Source of the DNA: Pontibacter arcticus
GTDB taxonomy: Bacteria > Bacteroidota > Bacteroidia > Cytophagales > Hymenobacteraceae
DNA: 64,000 bases
Reading direction: 5' to 3'
Assembly: GCF_003284895.1 (NCBI RefSeq)
Contig: NZ_QMDV01000001.1
Span: 771,080 to 835,079 of the forward strand
Within the stretch, counting starts at the first letter, position 1. The number at the start of each line of letters is the position of its first letter. A program made the translations under genes and the position numbers. Below, one piece after another: positions 45,651 through 54,378 of this stretch. Below the pieces are notes generated by a model. The model worked only from the letters and a program-made list of their open reading frames with translations. It was not told the origin of the DNA and searched no databases.

Positions 45651-46685
45651 TTGATAAACGAAATCTACATGCAGCGCGCCTTGGAGCTGGCCATACTTGG
45701 TAACGGCTATGCGAACCCGAACCCGATGGTTGGCTGCGTAGTGGTGCACAACGGGCAGATTATTGGCGAAGGTTGGCACAGGCAACACGGCGGTCCGCAC
45801 GCTGAAGTGAATGCCATTGCCGCCGTTCAGGATAAAAGTTTGTTGCCGGAAAGCAAAGTATATGTTACGCTGGAGCCTTGCTCGCATTTCGGTAAAACAC
45901 CGCCTTGCGCCGATCTGCTGATAAAGTATGGTGTAAAGGATGTGATCATCTGCAACACAGACCCTAACCCGTTGGTAGCCGGCCGAGGCATTAAAAAACT
46001 ACAAGACGCTGGCGCAATCGTAAAAACCGGCGTATTGGAGCAGCAAGGCCTGGAGTTAAACAAGCGCTTCTTTTTATTTCATACCCAAAAGCGCCCGTTT
46101 ATACTTTTGAAATGGGCCGAAACAACCGATGGTTTTGTAGCTGGCCCTGCTTGCGAGCAGGTACAGATCAGCGGGCCTCTGGCGCAACGGCTGGTGCATA
46201 AGTGGCGCACCGAAGAACAAGCGATTATGGTGGGTACCCGAACGGCTCAGTTTGATAACCCCAGGTTAACCACGCGGCACTGGAGCGGCAAAAACCCGTT
46301 ACGCATTGTGATTGACAGGCAACTACAGTTACTGACTAACCTCCACCTGTTCGATAAAAGCCAGCCAACGGTAGTATACAATTACAAAAAGCAGGAAGAG
46401 CAGGAAAATTTATACTTTGTAAGACTACAGGAAAACGAACCGCTTTTACCACAGATTTTACAGGACCTCTATCAGCGTAATGTTTTGTCGGTACTCGTGG
46501 AGGGCGGGCCTTTTTTGCTGAACAGCTTTATAGAAGCCGGCCTATGGGACGAAGCAATGGTTTTCAAAAGTATAACTAACGCATTAGGGCAAGGCATCGA
46601 AGCACCAGTAATGAAAGGCGGAACATTAACACAAACGCAACAACTGGGCAGCGATGTATTATTTCATTATCAAAATAAATCCTAA
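45651..46685 (+). CDS. ribD: Bifunctional riboflavin-specific deaminase/reductase
   Basis: Second and third steps of riboflavin synthesis. The N-terminal deaminase domain has the zinc site in PHAEVNAIA and EPCSHFGKTPPCADLL. The C-terminal reductase domain starts near residue 145 with RPFILLKWAETTDGF and ends in a conserved VEGGPFLLNSFIEAGLWDE block. The first residues INEIYMQRALELA need the TTG start at 45651; the ATG at 45669 would remove the conserved first helix start, so TTG is preferred. The other riboflavin genes are not nearby. Confidence 0.93.
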   Translation: MINEIYMQRALELAILGNGYANPNPMVGCVVVHNGQIIGEGWHRQHGGPHAEVNAIAAVQDKSLLPESKVYVTLEPCSHFGKTPPCADLLIKYGVKDVIICNTDPNPLVAGRGIKKLQDAGAIVKTGVLEQQGLELNKRFFLFHTQKRPFILLKWAETTDGFVAGPACEQVQISGPLAQRLVHKWRTEEQAIMVGTRTAQFDNPRLTTRHWSGKNPLRIVIDRQLQLLTNLHLFDKSQPTVVYNYKKQEEQENLYFVRLQENEPLLPQILQDLYQRNVLSVLVEGGPFLLNSFIEAGLWDEAMVFKSITNALGQGIEAPVMKGGTLTQTQQLGSDVLFHYQNKS

Positions 46686-46736
46686 CGCAGCACATATAGA
46701 CATTTCCTAATTTTCAACTCTTCAAATCATATAATC

Positions 46737-47219
46737 GTGGCAGAATCACTTATTGTAGACCAAAGCCTCAGCAAAGAGGAAAAGTATAAAACGTTGCTTC
46801 CGCAGATTGAAGCACTTGTAACTGGCGAAACAGATTTAATAGCCAACATCTCCAACCTGGTGGCAGCGCTTAAACAAGGCTTCGGTTTTTTTTGGGTGGG
46901 CATATACTTTAACAAAGAAGGCCAGTTGGTACTTGGTCCGTTTCAGGGGCCGATTGCCTGTACCCGTATACCGTACCATAAAGGCGTTTGCGGCGCTGCT
47001 TATACCCGAAAAGAAACTATTCTGGTGCCGGATGTAGAGCAATTCCCGGGGCACATTGCCTGCGCCAGCGAATCAAAATCAGAAATTGTAGTGCCGGTTA
47101 TAAAGGACGGCGAAGTAAAACTGGTACTGGATGTAGACAGCGATCAATTAAACGACTTCGACGAGACAGACCAAAAATACCTGGAGCAGTTGATGACGCT
47201 GGTTGCCAGCTGGTATTAA
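46737..47219 (+). CDS. Free methionine-(R)-sulfoxide reductase (GAF domain)
   Basis: Reduces free Met-R-sulfoxide through a thiol mechanism. The 160-residue single GAF domain has the three Cys positions of the fRMsr family: IACTRIPYHKGVCGAAYT and HIACAS, with the latter likely catalytic. The conserved FFWVGIYF and LDVDSDQLNDFDETD blocks agree with the family. GTG start at 46737 gives MAESLIVDQSLSKEEKY. It follows ribD after 51 bp and may be co-transcribed. Confidence 0.9.
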   Translation: MAESLIVDQSLSKEEKYKTLLPQIEALVTGETDLIANISNLVAALKQGFGFFWVGIYFNKEGQLVLGPFQGPIACTRIPYHKGVCGAAYTRKETILVPDVEQFPGHIACASESKSEIVVPVIKDGEVKLVLDVDSDQLNDFDETDQKYLEQLMTLVASWY

Positions 47220-47225
47220 TTTTTG

Positions 47226-47394
47226 CGTAGCACGATATGCGTATCACGTAGCATGACTTTTGCGCAATATCTGCAGTTCTTGCTTAAGCTGGTTAATCCG
47301 CATTTCATATAATAAAACAGGCTGCTGCAAGTATAAATTGCAGCAGCCTGTTTATTATGAATCTTGATACGTGTGTCGTGATACGAGATACGTC
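47226..47394. repeat. GATACG-type degenerate repeats flanking a 14-bp hairpin
   Basis: Iterated GATACG/CGTATC units (47226-47252 and 47363-47394) flank a hairpin at 47317-47351 (ACAGGCTGCTGCAA arms, loop containing AAGTATA). The hairpin may end the 46737 gene; the flanking tracts have no assigned role. Confidence 0.55.
47317..47351. terminator. Hairpin between convergent fRMsr and psd genes
   Basis: A 14-bp perfect stem (47317-47330 / 47338-47351) with short A/T flanks rather than a long T-run; probable bidirectional terminator. Confidence 0.65.
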
Positions 47395-47401
47395 AAAAAA
47401 A

Positions 47402-48085
47402 TTACCCAAACAAAGTTGGTGTTGGTGTTTTGAGTTGGGCTATTACCGTAATACCTCCTTTTGTTTTCTGGCCGAGTTCTACTTTGATTTCTGTATCAAG
47501 CGGTACAAAAATATCCACACGCGAACCAAACTTGATAAAGCCGAACTCTTCGCCCTGGCTTACTTCATCGCCTTCTTTTACATACCACACAATGCGGCGC
47601 GCCATAGCTCCTGCAATCTGTCTGAAAAGTATTTCAGGGCCGGCCGTAGATTCTACTACCACTGTGGTGCGCTCGTTTTGCGTGCTTGATTTCGGGTGCC
47701 AGGCTACAAAATAATTGCCCGGGTGGTATTTAAAATATTTAACGATGCCGGCAATCGGGTTACGGGTTACGTGCACGTTAATCGGCGACATGAAAATAGA
47801 GATCTGCTTGCGCTTGTCGTTAAAATACTCGGGCTCCTCTACTTCTTCTATCACTACTACTTTGCCATCGGCCGGCGCTACAAGTAAGTCTTCGTGCAGC
47901 AGCAGGTTGCGGTACGGGCTTCGGAAAAACTGAAGGATCAACAGGAAAAGAACGACCGAAACGCCTGAGAAGATGCGGTTAAAGGTATTGTTAGCAGCAT
48001 TAAACTGGTAAAGCACCAGGTTAAGCACTACCAATATCAACAAGGTAAAAAATAATATTCGTCTTCCTTCTTTATGAATCTTCAT
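47402..48085 (-). CDS. psd: Phosphatidylserine decarboxylase
   Basis: Inner-membrane pyruvoyl enzyme producing phosphatidylethanolamine. The 227-residue short form has an N-terminal double membrane segment (residues 8-50), VAPADGKVVVIEE, the GWHPKSSTQNERT block (here VAWHPKSSTQNERT), and the self-cleavage site in KFGSRVDIFVP (Gly-Ser). The gene is followed by divergent/convergent hairpins and lies next to cdsA within 1.6 kb, so phospholipid steps are loosely clustered. Confidence 0.94.
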   Translation of the reverse strand: MKIHKEGRRILFFTLLILVVLNLVLYQFNAANNTFNRIFSGVSVVLFLLILQFFRSPYRNLLLHEDLLVAPADGKVVVIEEVEEPEYFNDKRKQISIFMSPINVHVTRNPIAGIVKYFKYHPGNYFVAWHPKSSTQNERTTVVVESTAGPEILFRQIAGAMARRIVWYVKEGDEVSQGEEFGFIKFGSRVDIFVPLDTEIKVELGQKTKGGITVIAQLKTPTPTLFG

Positions 48086-48120
48086 CCGCTTTCTGGCTTG
48101 GCAACAGGTACTTTTAATTT

Positions 48121-48156
48121 ATAATAGCCCATCCAGCTTAATGGATGGGCTATTAT
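48121..48156. terminator. 15-bp hairpin between gdh and psd
   Basis: A perfect stem (48121-48135 / 48142-48156) with a 6-nt loop. It lies between the gdh stop and psd start on the minus strand and lacks a strong T-run, so it may be an mRNA-processing or weak terminator structure. Confidence 0.55.
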
Positions 48157-48206
48157 CCTGTTTCAAAATTATGGAAACTTTTGATTATTCGTACAAAAAT
48201 CTTCTG

Positions 48207-49487
48207 TTAGAAGCCTCCACGATACTTATACGTCATGGCTACTTTATCAATGGCTACAATGTAAGCAGCAATTCGCATTGGTACGTTATACTTCTGCGAG
48301 GCAGCATACACACGCTCAAATGCCTCGTTCATGATGCGCTCGGCACGCTCGTTTACGCGCTCCAGCGTCCACTTAAAGCCCATACGGTTTTGTACCCACT
48401 CAAAGTATGATACGGTAACACCGCCCGAGTTGGCCAAAATATCCGGCACAACCATAATACCTTTTTCGTTGATGATCTTATCGGCTTTGTAAGAAGTAGG
48501 GCCGTTTGCACCTTCTACGATCAGTTTAGCCTGAATTTTATCTACGTTATGGATCGTAATCACGTCTTCCACAGCAGCTGGTATCAACACATCTACTTTA
48601 GAGGTCAGCAGGTCGCCTGCATCATCCATCAGTTCTGCGCCTTTGTAACCTTCCAATCGGCCGTTGTGTGCGTTCTTATATTCGATTGCTTCGTCTATAT
48701 CAATACCTTTTTCGTTCCAATACGCTCCGCTTACATCACTGATGCCCAGAATCTTAACACCGCGCTCAGCCATTAACTTAGCAGCCCAGGCTCCTACGTT
48801 ACCGAAGCCCTGAATAGCAGCAGTCGTGTTATTTGGGTCCATGCCCAGTTTATCCATGGCAGCCATCGCAGAAACCATCACGCCACGGCCGGTTGCTTCT
48901 ACGCGGCCCAAAGAACCACCCAGTACAAGCGGCTTGCCTGTAACAACAGCGTGCTCCGTAGAACCTTTCATTTTAGAATACTCGTCCATCAGCCAGGCCA
49001 TTTCGCGTGGGCCGGTGCCCATATCCGGAGCCGGAATATCACGATCCGGACCAAAGATATCCATCAGCGACTGGGTATAAGCTCTTGTTAAACGCTCAAT
49101 TTCGCCGGCTGACATGGTAAACGGATCGCAGATGATGCCACCTTTTGCACCGCCATACGGGATATCCACTACAGCACATTTCCAGGTCATCCAGGCTGCA
49201 AGTGCTTTTACCTCATCAAGGAACACATCCGGCGCATAACGAATACCGCCTTTAGAGGGGCCAAGGATAGTAGAATGCACTACACGGTAACCCTCAAACA
49301 CACGCACTTTACCATCATCCATGGTTACAGGTATGTTCACGATAACCTGGCGTGTCGGCGACTTCAGTACATTGTACGTTTCCTCGTCCAGGCCTAATAC
49401 TTCAGCAGCAATGTTGAAGCGCGACATCATCGACTCGAACGGATTTTCGCGGTCTTTTATGGGTGCAGGCTCTTTATATAACATCAT
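48207..49487 (-). CDS. Glu/Leu/Phe/Val family glutamate dehydrogenase
   Basis: Reversible oxidative deamination of glutamate (or related amino acids) with NAD(P). The 426-residue protein has the catalytic Lys in AAWMTWKCAVVDIPYGGAKGG around residue 112-130 and the dinucleotide motif AIQGFGNVGAWAAKL at about 220. GTGPREMAWLMDEYSKM is also typical. Cofactor preference is not clear from sequence. It sits upstream of psd without apparent functional link. Confidence 0.94.
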   Translation of the reverse strand: MMLYKEPAPIKDRENPFESMMSRFNIAAEVLGLDEETYNVLKSPTRQVIVNIPVTMDDGKVRVFEGYRVVHSTILGPSKGGIRYAPDVFLDEVKALAAWMTWKCAVVDIPYGGAKGGIICDPFTMSAGEIERLTRAYTQSLMDIFGPDRDIPAPDMGTGPREMAWLMDEYSKMKGSTEHAVVTGKPLVLGGSLGRVEATGRGVMVSAMAAMDKLGMDPNNTTAAIQGFGNVGAWAAKLMAERGVKILGISDVSGAYWNEKGIDIDEAIEYKNAHNGRLEGYKGAELMDDAGDLLTSKVDVLIPAAVEDVITIHNVDKIQAKLIVEGANGPTSYKADKIINEKGIMVVPDILANSGGVTVSYFEWVQNRMGFKWTLERVNERAERIMNEAFERVYAASQKYNVPMRIAAYIVAIDKVAMTYKYRGGF

Positions 49488-49597
49488 TTACTCTTAAAAA
49501 TTTAGCGTTTGATTTAAACTAATAGTATTTAATGCGTATCGGCAGCAAAGGTGTGAATTATACCTGCAACCTCCTACGCCCTGAAACAAAAAAGTTT

Positions 49598-50425
49598 TTA
49601 GAAGATTTTAAGGAAAGCCACGATAAACGGGATCGCCATTAAAAGGCTGTCGAAACGGTCTAAAATACCACCGTGGCCGGGCAGTAACGTACCCGAATCT
49701 TTCACGCCCAGGTCGCGCTTCAGCAACGACTCTACCAGGTCGCCAAGCACCCCGAAAACTGAAATAATAACGGCCATTCCCAGCCATTGGTATAAGTATA
49801 AATCTTTAAAATAATAAGAGAGCCCATACCCTACTGCCAGGGTAAGTATAACACCACCGGCCCAGCCTTCCCAGGTTTTGCCCGGCGAGATGCGCTGAAA
49901 CAGTTTGTGCTTCCCAAAATTCTTGCCTGCTATGTACGCCCCCGTATCTGATGCCCAAAGCAGCAACATCAAACCAAGTATAGGTTGCCAGCTATATTCT
50001 CCTTTCAGGAAACCAAGCAAATGCAACAGCGCAAACGGCACAGCCACATACATAACACCCAGCATAGTAAAAGCAATGTTAGTGAAAGGATGCTCTTTTT
50101 TGCGGTACATCTCCAGTATAAACGCCAGAAAAAGTACAGGCACGGCTAAAAGCAATAGCTCAACTGCCAGCATATCTTTTTGCACTAGGAACACAGCCGT
50201 ATAAAGCAGGAAACCAAGCGCCAGGCCAAGTACAGTATTTGGTTTGATGTTCTGAGCCCCGAGCAGCCGGTAAAATTCTGCTATCCCTAACAGGTTAAGC
50301 CCCAGAAAAATAAGAAAATAGGTCCATTCGTTAAACCAGATGGCGCCTATAAAAACTGCGGCACCCAGCACGCCTACTATGATCCGTTGATTAAGATTAC
50401 TAAGGGAAGATATATTTTGACTCAT
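49598..50425 (-). CDS. cdsA: Phosphatidate cytidylyltransferase
   Basis: Forms CDP-diacylglycerol from CTP and phosphatidate at the inner membrane. The 275-residue protein has about eight transmembrane helices. The family signature is intact near the C-terminus: LLKRDLGVKDSGTLLPGHGG then ILDRFDS. It lies 58 bp downstream of a CPBP protease gene; with psd it accounts for part of phosphatidylethanolamine synthesis. Confidence 0.95.
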   Translation of the reverse strand: MSQNISSLSNLNQRIIVGVLGAAVFIGAIWFNEWTYFLIFLGLNLLGIAEFYRLLGAQNIKPNTVLGLALGFLLYTAVFLVQKDMLAVELLLLAVPVLFLAFILEMYRKKEHPFTNIAFTMLGVMYVAVPFALLHLLGFLKGEYSWQPILGLMLLLWASDTGAYIAGKNFGKHKLFQRISPGKTWEGWAGGVILTLAVGYGLSYYFKDLYLYQWLGMAVIISVFGVLGDLVESLLKRDLGVKDSGTLLPGHGGILDRFDSLLMAIPFIVAFLKIF

Positions 50426-50483
50426 AAGTAAGAATGCCGCTTTAGAGCAGTAGCAGTTTGTTCGGGTTAAATATAGAAAATTT

Positions 50484-51446
50484 TTAGAGTTGAGGATTTT
50501 GTCCCTGCTCCGCTATACTTACCGTGCGTACAGGTTGCAGCTTAAATTGCCTGTATAAAAAGTATAAAACCGCAGCACTCAGCACCGCCGAAAGCAGCAC
50601 CGTTGCCCAGGGCATTGCCTCGGTACTTTCCACATCAAAGTCGATGGTTTTGGTTTGCTGCAAGTATAAAAGCAGTACCGTAAAGCCGTTGTTTACAAAG
50701 TGAGCGATCATCGGCACAATAATCCGGCCCGACCAGAAGTATAAATACCCGAACAAAGCTCCTAATAAAACGCGCGGCACAAAGCCAAAAAACTGCACGT
50801 GTATCGCTGAAAAAAGTATGGCTGCCACCCAAATAGCCAGGTGTGGGTTGCCCCACCAGCGGCGCAGTTGGCGCTGCACAATGCCACGAAAAACGAGTTC
50901 TTCTCCGATGCCCGGTATCACGGCTATAACTACCAAACCAACCAGCAATTGCGGCAAGGTGCCAAAGCGGGCCAGTAATTTGGTTAACTCGGCAGCCTGG
51001 CTTTCCTGTTCGCGCGCCCATTTCTCGAAACCCTCTAAGGCAGCCGGAAAATCAATGCCTGCATTCCAGTTAATGATAACGGAGTTTAATGGCATAATCA
51101 AAACAACCAGTAATCCGCTTAACAGCACCAGCCAAAGTATGGTGTTTTCCTTTCGGTTCAGGTAAGTATCCCAGTCGTAGCCCATCGCTTTTATCAGGGC
51201 CAGCGGCGCTACTATAAACATAAAAAACGAAGTCAGGCCCTGGAAAAGCATCAGCGCATTAGCCTGTTCAGGGTGCGCGGAAGGGTTTTGCAGCAGCGTG
51301 GATAGCTGTAAAAAGCTCACGCCGGTTATGCCTTCGCCAAGTATCGCATAAAAGAAATAAGCCACAAAAACACCGCCCAGCATAAAAGCCAGCAACAGCA
51401 TAAACACAACCAGCGGGTGCAAATCTTTGGAGATGAAACCTTTCAT
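50484..51446 (-). CDS. CPBP-family intramembrane metalloprotease
   Basis: A 320-residue membrane protein of the CAAX-protease/bacteriocin-processing (ABI) group with about eight transmembrane helices. The catalytic motif 1 is EELVFRGIVQRQLRR (EExxxR), and the second histidine motif is in AIHVQFFGFVPR. Bacterial members may act in prenyl-protein or peptide processing or bacteriocin self-immunity; the target is unknown. The ATG at 51446 is preferred over a longer frame, since the extra N-terminus lies over the dusB promoter region. Confidence 0.85.
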   Translation of the reverse strand: MKGFISKDLHPLVVFMLLLAFMLGGVFVAYFFYAILGEGITGVSFLQLSTLLQNPSAHPEQANALMLFQGLTSFFMFIVAPLALIKAMGYDWDTYLNRKENTILWLVLLSGLLVVLIMPLNSVIINWNAGIDFPAALEGFEKWAREQESQAAELTKLLARFGTLPQLLVGLVVIAVIPGIGEELVFRGIVQRQLRRWWGNPHLAIWVAAILFSAIHVQFFGFVPRVLLGALFGYLYFWSGRIIVPMIAHFVNNGFTVLLLYLQQTKTIDFDVESTEAMPWATVLLSAVLSAAVLYFLYRQFKLQPVRTVSIAEQGQNPQL

Positions 51447-51499
51447 AGAGAATTTTAGGTTTAATTGACGTAAATTTACGTGAAAAAACAGATTTAGCT

Positions 51500-52516
51500 T
51501 TGGTAAAGATAGCAAACATAGAGCTTGGCGAGTTTCCGCTGCTGCTGGCCCCCATGGAAGACGTAAGCGATCCGCCTTTCCGGAAGGTATGCAAAGCCAA
51601 CGGCGCCGACTTAATGTATACGGAGTTTATATCCTCTGAAGGGTTGATACGTGATGCAGCCAAAAGTATACAGAAGCTCGACATTTTTGATTACGAACGC
51701 CCCATCGGTATCCAGATCTTTGGTTCCGAAATAGACTCGATGCGCGAAGCCGCCATTGTATCGTCGCAGGCCGGCCCCGACCTGATCGACATCAATTACG
51801 GTTGCCCTGTAAAGAACGTAGCCTGCAAAGGTGCCGGTGCCGCTTTGCTCCGCGATATTCCGAAGATGGTGCAGATGACCTCCGAAATTGTAAAAGCCAC
51901 GCACCTGCCGGTAACTGTTAAAACCCGCCTCGGCTGGGACGAAGACACCAAGAACATTGTGGAAACGGCCGAACGCTTACAGGACATCGGCATTCAGGCC
52001 TTAAGTATACACGGCCGCACGCGCGTACAGATGTACAAAGGCGAAGCCAACTGGGAACTGATTGCGGCAGTAAAAAACAACCCGCGCATGAAAATTCCGA
52101 TCTTTGGCAACGGCGATATCGATACGCCCCAAAAAGCGCTGGAGTATAAAAACAGGTATGGCGTGGATGGCATTATGATCGGCAGGGCAAGTATAGGCCA
52201 CCCGTGGATCTTTAACGAGGTGAAACATTACATGGCCACCGGCGAAATATTAGCACCGCCTACCCTGGAAGAACGCGTGGAAGTATGCCGCCAGCATTTT
52301 ACGCACTCTTTGGAGTGGAAAGGCGAAAAACTAGGCATGTTTGAGATGCGCCGCCACTACACCAATTATTTCCGTGGGTTGCCGCACTTTAAGCCGCTGC
52401 GTATGCGCCTGGTGCAAACCGAAGATGTGAACGAGATTTACGATATACTTTCTGAGATTTCCCAGACCATGAGCTACGAAGGCGTACTCGGAAGCCCGGA
52501 AGAAGTCGAAAATTAA
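51500..52516 (+). CDS. dusB: tRNA-dihydrouridine synthase (DusB)
   Basis: FMN-dependent reduction of uridine in the tRNA D-loop. The 338-residue protein starts VKIANIELGEFPLLLAPMED (TTG or an alternative start) and has the catalytic Cys in INYGCPVKNVACKGAGAALL and the FMN-binding IPIFGNGDID and IGRASIGHPWIF. The C-terminal helical domain is complete. It is divergent from the CPBP protease gene with ~50 bp between; no fis gene follows, as expected outside Gammaproteobacteria. Confidence 0.93.
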   Translation: MVKIANIELGEFPLLLAPMEDVSDPPFRKVCKANGADLMYTEFISSEGLIRDAAKSIQKLDIFDYERPIGIQIFGSEIDSMREAAIVSSQAGPDLIDINYGCPVKNVACKGAGAALLRDIPKMVQMTSEIVKATHLPVTVKTRLGWDEDTKNIVETAERLQDIGIQALSIHGRTRVQMYKGEANWELIAAVKNNPRMKIPIFGNGDIDTPQKALEYKNRYGVDGIMIGRASIGHPWIFNEVKHYMATGEILAPPTLEERVEVCRQHFTHSLEWKGEKLGMFEMRRHYTNYFRGLPHFKPLRMRLVQTEDVNEIYDILSEISQTMSYEGVLGSPEEVEN

Positions 52517-52535
52517 TCAAGTATAAAAGTTATTG

Positions 52536-52580
52536 AAAAAGCCTGCTACCCGTTTTACACCGGCGGCAGGCTTTTCTTTT
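52536..52580 (+). terminator. Intrinsic terminator after dusB
   Basis: AAAAGCCTGC pairs with GCAGGCTTTT around an imperfect inner stem; T-rich tail. Confidence 0.7.
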
Positions 52581-52630
52581 TCATAGGTTTATGCTGTACT
52601 AACGCGCAATTATTGATTAATGTAAGTATG

Positions 52631-52982
52631 CCGCAAGTTTGAGCGCAGCGGTAACTTGTGGCTGTGTATGATGTATGATGTATGAGTAGAAGTCTGTGAC
52701 TTCTTTGCTTTGCAAAAGCATGTATAGCAACGGCTTATATTTTGGTAATGACTTTTGAAGCATAAGCTGTTGCCTTTCTTTCTGTCATCCTGTTAAGTCG
52801 CAAATCCCGAACTTGATTCCGGGGGATCTTGTGCATTACCTGCAACTCACTCCCAAAATCTTTAACAGGATGACAAAGCTCAATAACCGTTTCTGCAAGC
52901 GTAGTTTTTCTGCTCGCGCAGAAAGTAAGTTACAAACTTACATCATGCTTAACCACAAGTTACGCTATCGCTAAACTCGCGG
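52631..52982. repeat. MITE-like element, copy 2, inverted relative to copy 1
   Basis: About 350 bp with ends CCGCAAGTTTGAGCGCAGCG (52631 onward) and an imperfect complement at 52953-52982. Interior blocks (AGAAGTCTGTGACTTCT, the GTCATCCTG palindrome, TTTCTGC tracts) align with the reverse complement of 25006-25315, with a ~27-bp insertion near 52793-52820. It fills most of the 504-bp gene-free stretch 52517-53020. Confidence 0.7.
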
Positions 52983-53020
52983 CAGCTATACTTTTCAACT
53001 TTCTAACTCCGAGAAGCCGC

Positions 53021-54346
53021 TTACTGGAAAACAGGCATCGCCGGAAAATAGAACCCTTCGTACGACACAGACTCTTTTAGCGCGCCTGTTGTCGCGTTGT
53101 AAAAGTATAGATCATTATACTTTGAGTTTTCGCCATAACCAGGTTTCATGGTTGTTATAACCAGATTATCTGTGCTCTTATCATAGCGAATGGCAGCGCC
53201 ATAAAACTCCTTGCCTTCCGGAATCGTGATGAACGGAGCCTGCAGCGAACTGTTGTTGCCTGCTACATACTTGTATACTTTACGGGCATCGCCATAATCA
53301 GTGCGCGCAATAAATACGGCGTTTTCTTTGGTAGAGGCGGTTAAAGCACCCGCATTCCAGGAAGACCATTCCCAGGATACACCCGCTGTAAAAGGCAAAG
53401 CAATTGCCTCGGTAGCGAGCGTGTTTGTGTTGATCTTTAAAAGCGTGTTGCCGCCTGCTGCCCACAATGCGCCATCCGGTGTGCGGGCAAATCCTTCTGA
53501 TACGCCTGCTACTGTTTTCACGATGCTGTAATCACTGGCTTTTAATACCAGTAGTTCGTCATTAGCTGTTAACGCAAAAATATGAGCGCCTTCTTTGTGC
53601 AGAGAGCCTACTTCCACGTTAATACCCGCTACTTTAGTACCAAGTGCCAATGGCTGCAGGTTTACTTCATAAATGCCGTTTGTTGTGCTCAGCAATCCTT
53701 TGTTTGCATCCAGCCCTAAAAAGGCGCGGCCACCCGCAGGTAAGTTGGCAATACGGCCTGTTTCTTTTAAGCTATAAGCATCGGTTACTACCAACGGTCC
53801 TTCTTTCGATACAAAGTATACCTTGCCGTTGTGTACCGCACCATACTGTGTGGTGATACCCAGCGCTTTGCCTGTGTTTTCTTTGGCAAATACATTCGCT
53901 TCCACGGCTTTGGCATCGTACCTGAAAAAGTTAACACTGCCGCCTGCATCGGAACCGAAAAGGCCTTCGTTCAAGATAAAAAAGCCGTTTTCATACTTGC
54001 CCCATACTTGTATAGCATACTTGGCAGACGATTCGCCGGCAGGGTTAGATACTTTGTAGGAAACCTCAAAATTACCGCGTTCAGTTGCCGTAAACGTAAA
54101 AATCGAATCGGTACTAACCGGCTGTCCGTTCACGAGCCACTGGTAACGGGCCATTACACGGTTGGTCAGTTTTGGGCGTAGTTCCAGGGTTTGGCCGATG
54201 TTTATACTTGCCTTGCCATCCTGTAAACCAGTTGAGGTAACAGCAGGTACCGGAATCGAGATCTGGTCTTCATCGTCGGCACACGAAGTAATGCTTGTAA
54301 CAAGTAAAAGCGACAGAAAGAAGTGTAAAAATTTACTGATTTTCAT
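53021..54346 (-). CDS. DUF5074-type surface lipoprotein of the B12 operon
   Basis: A 441-residue predicted lipoprotein (lipobox SITSC). An Ig/PKD-like domain occupies about residues 40-115 (TLELRPKLTNRVMARYQWLV; FTFTATERGNFEVSYKVSN). A beta-propeller of the DUF5074/YncE kind follows, starting at GFFILNEGLFGSDAGGSVNF with regular blade repeats. It is fourth in the riboswitch-controlled operon. By analogy with BtuG-type proteins it may bind cobalamin or a B12-containing ligand at the surface; this is inference from context. Confidence 0.82.
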   Translation of the reverse strand: MKISKFLHFFLSLLLVTSITSCADDEDQISIPVPAVTSTGLQDGKASINIGQTLELRPKLTNRVMARYQWLVNGQPVSTDSIFTFTATERGNFEVSYKVSNPAGESSAKYAIQVWGKYENGFFILNEGLFGSDAGGSVNFFRYDAKAVEANVFAKENTGKALGITTQYGAVHNGKVYFVSKEGPLVVTDAYSLKETGRIANLPAGGRAFLGLDANKGLLSTTNGIYEVNLQPLALGTKVAGINVEVGSLHKEGAHIFALTANDELLVLKASDYSIVKTVAGVSEGFARTPDGALWAAGGNTLLKINTNTLATEAIALPFTAGVSWEWSSWNAGALTASTKENAVFIARTDYGDARKVYKYVAGNNSSLQAPFITIPEGKEFYGAAIRYDKSTDNLVITTMKPGYGENSKYNDLYFYNATTGALKESVSYEGFYFPAMPVFQ

Positions 54347-54378
54347 GTTTATAGAGTAGTTAAAGTAGGATGATCATA

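Noticed and set aside
50484..51446. Bacteriocin immunity function of the CPBP protease
   Set aside because: No bacteriocin precursor or export gene is adjacent; the neighbours are cdsA and dusB.
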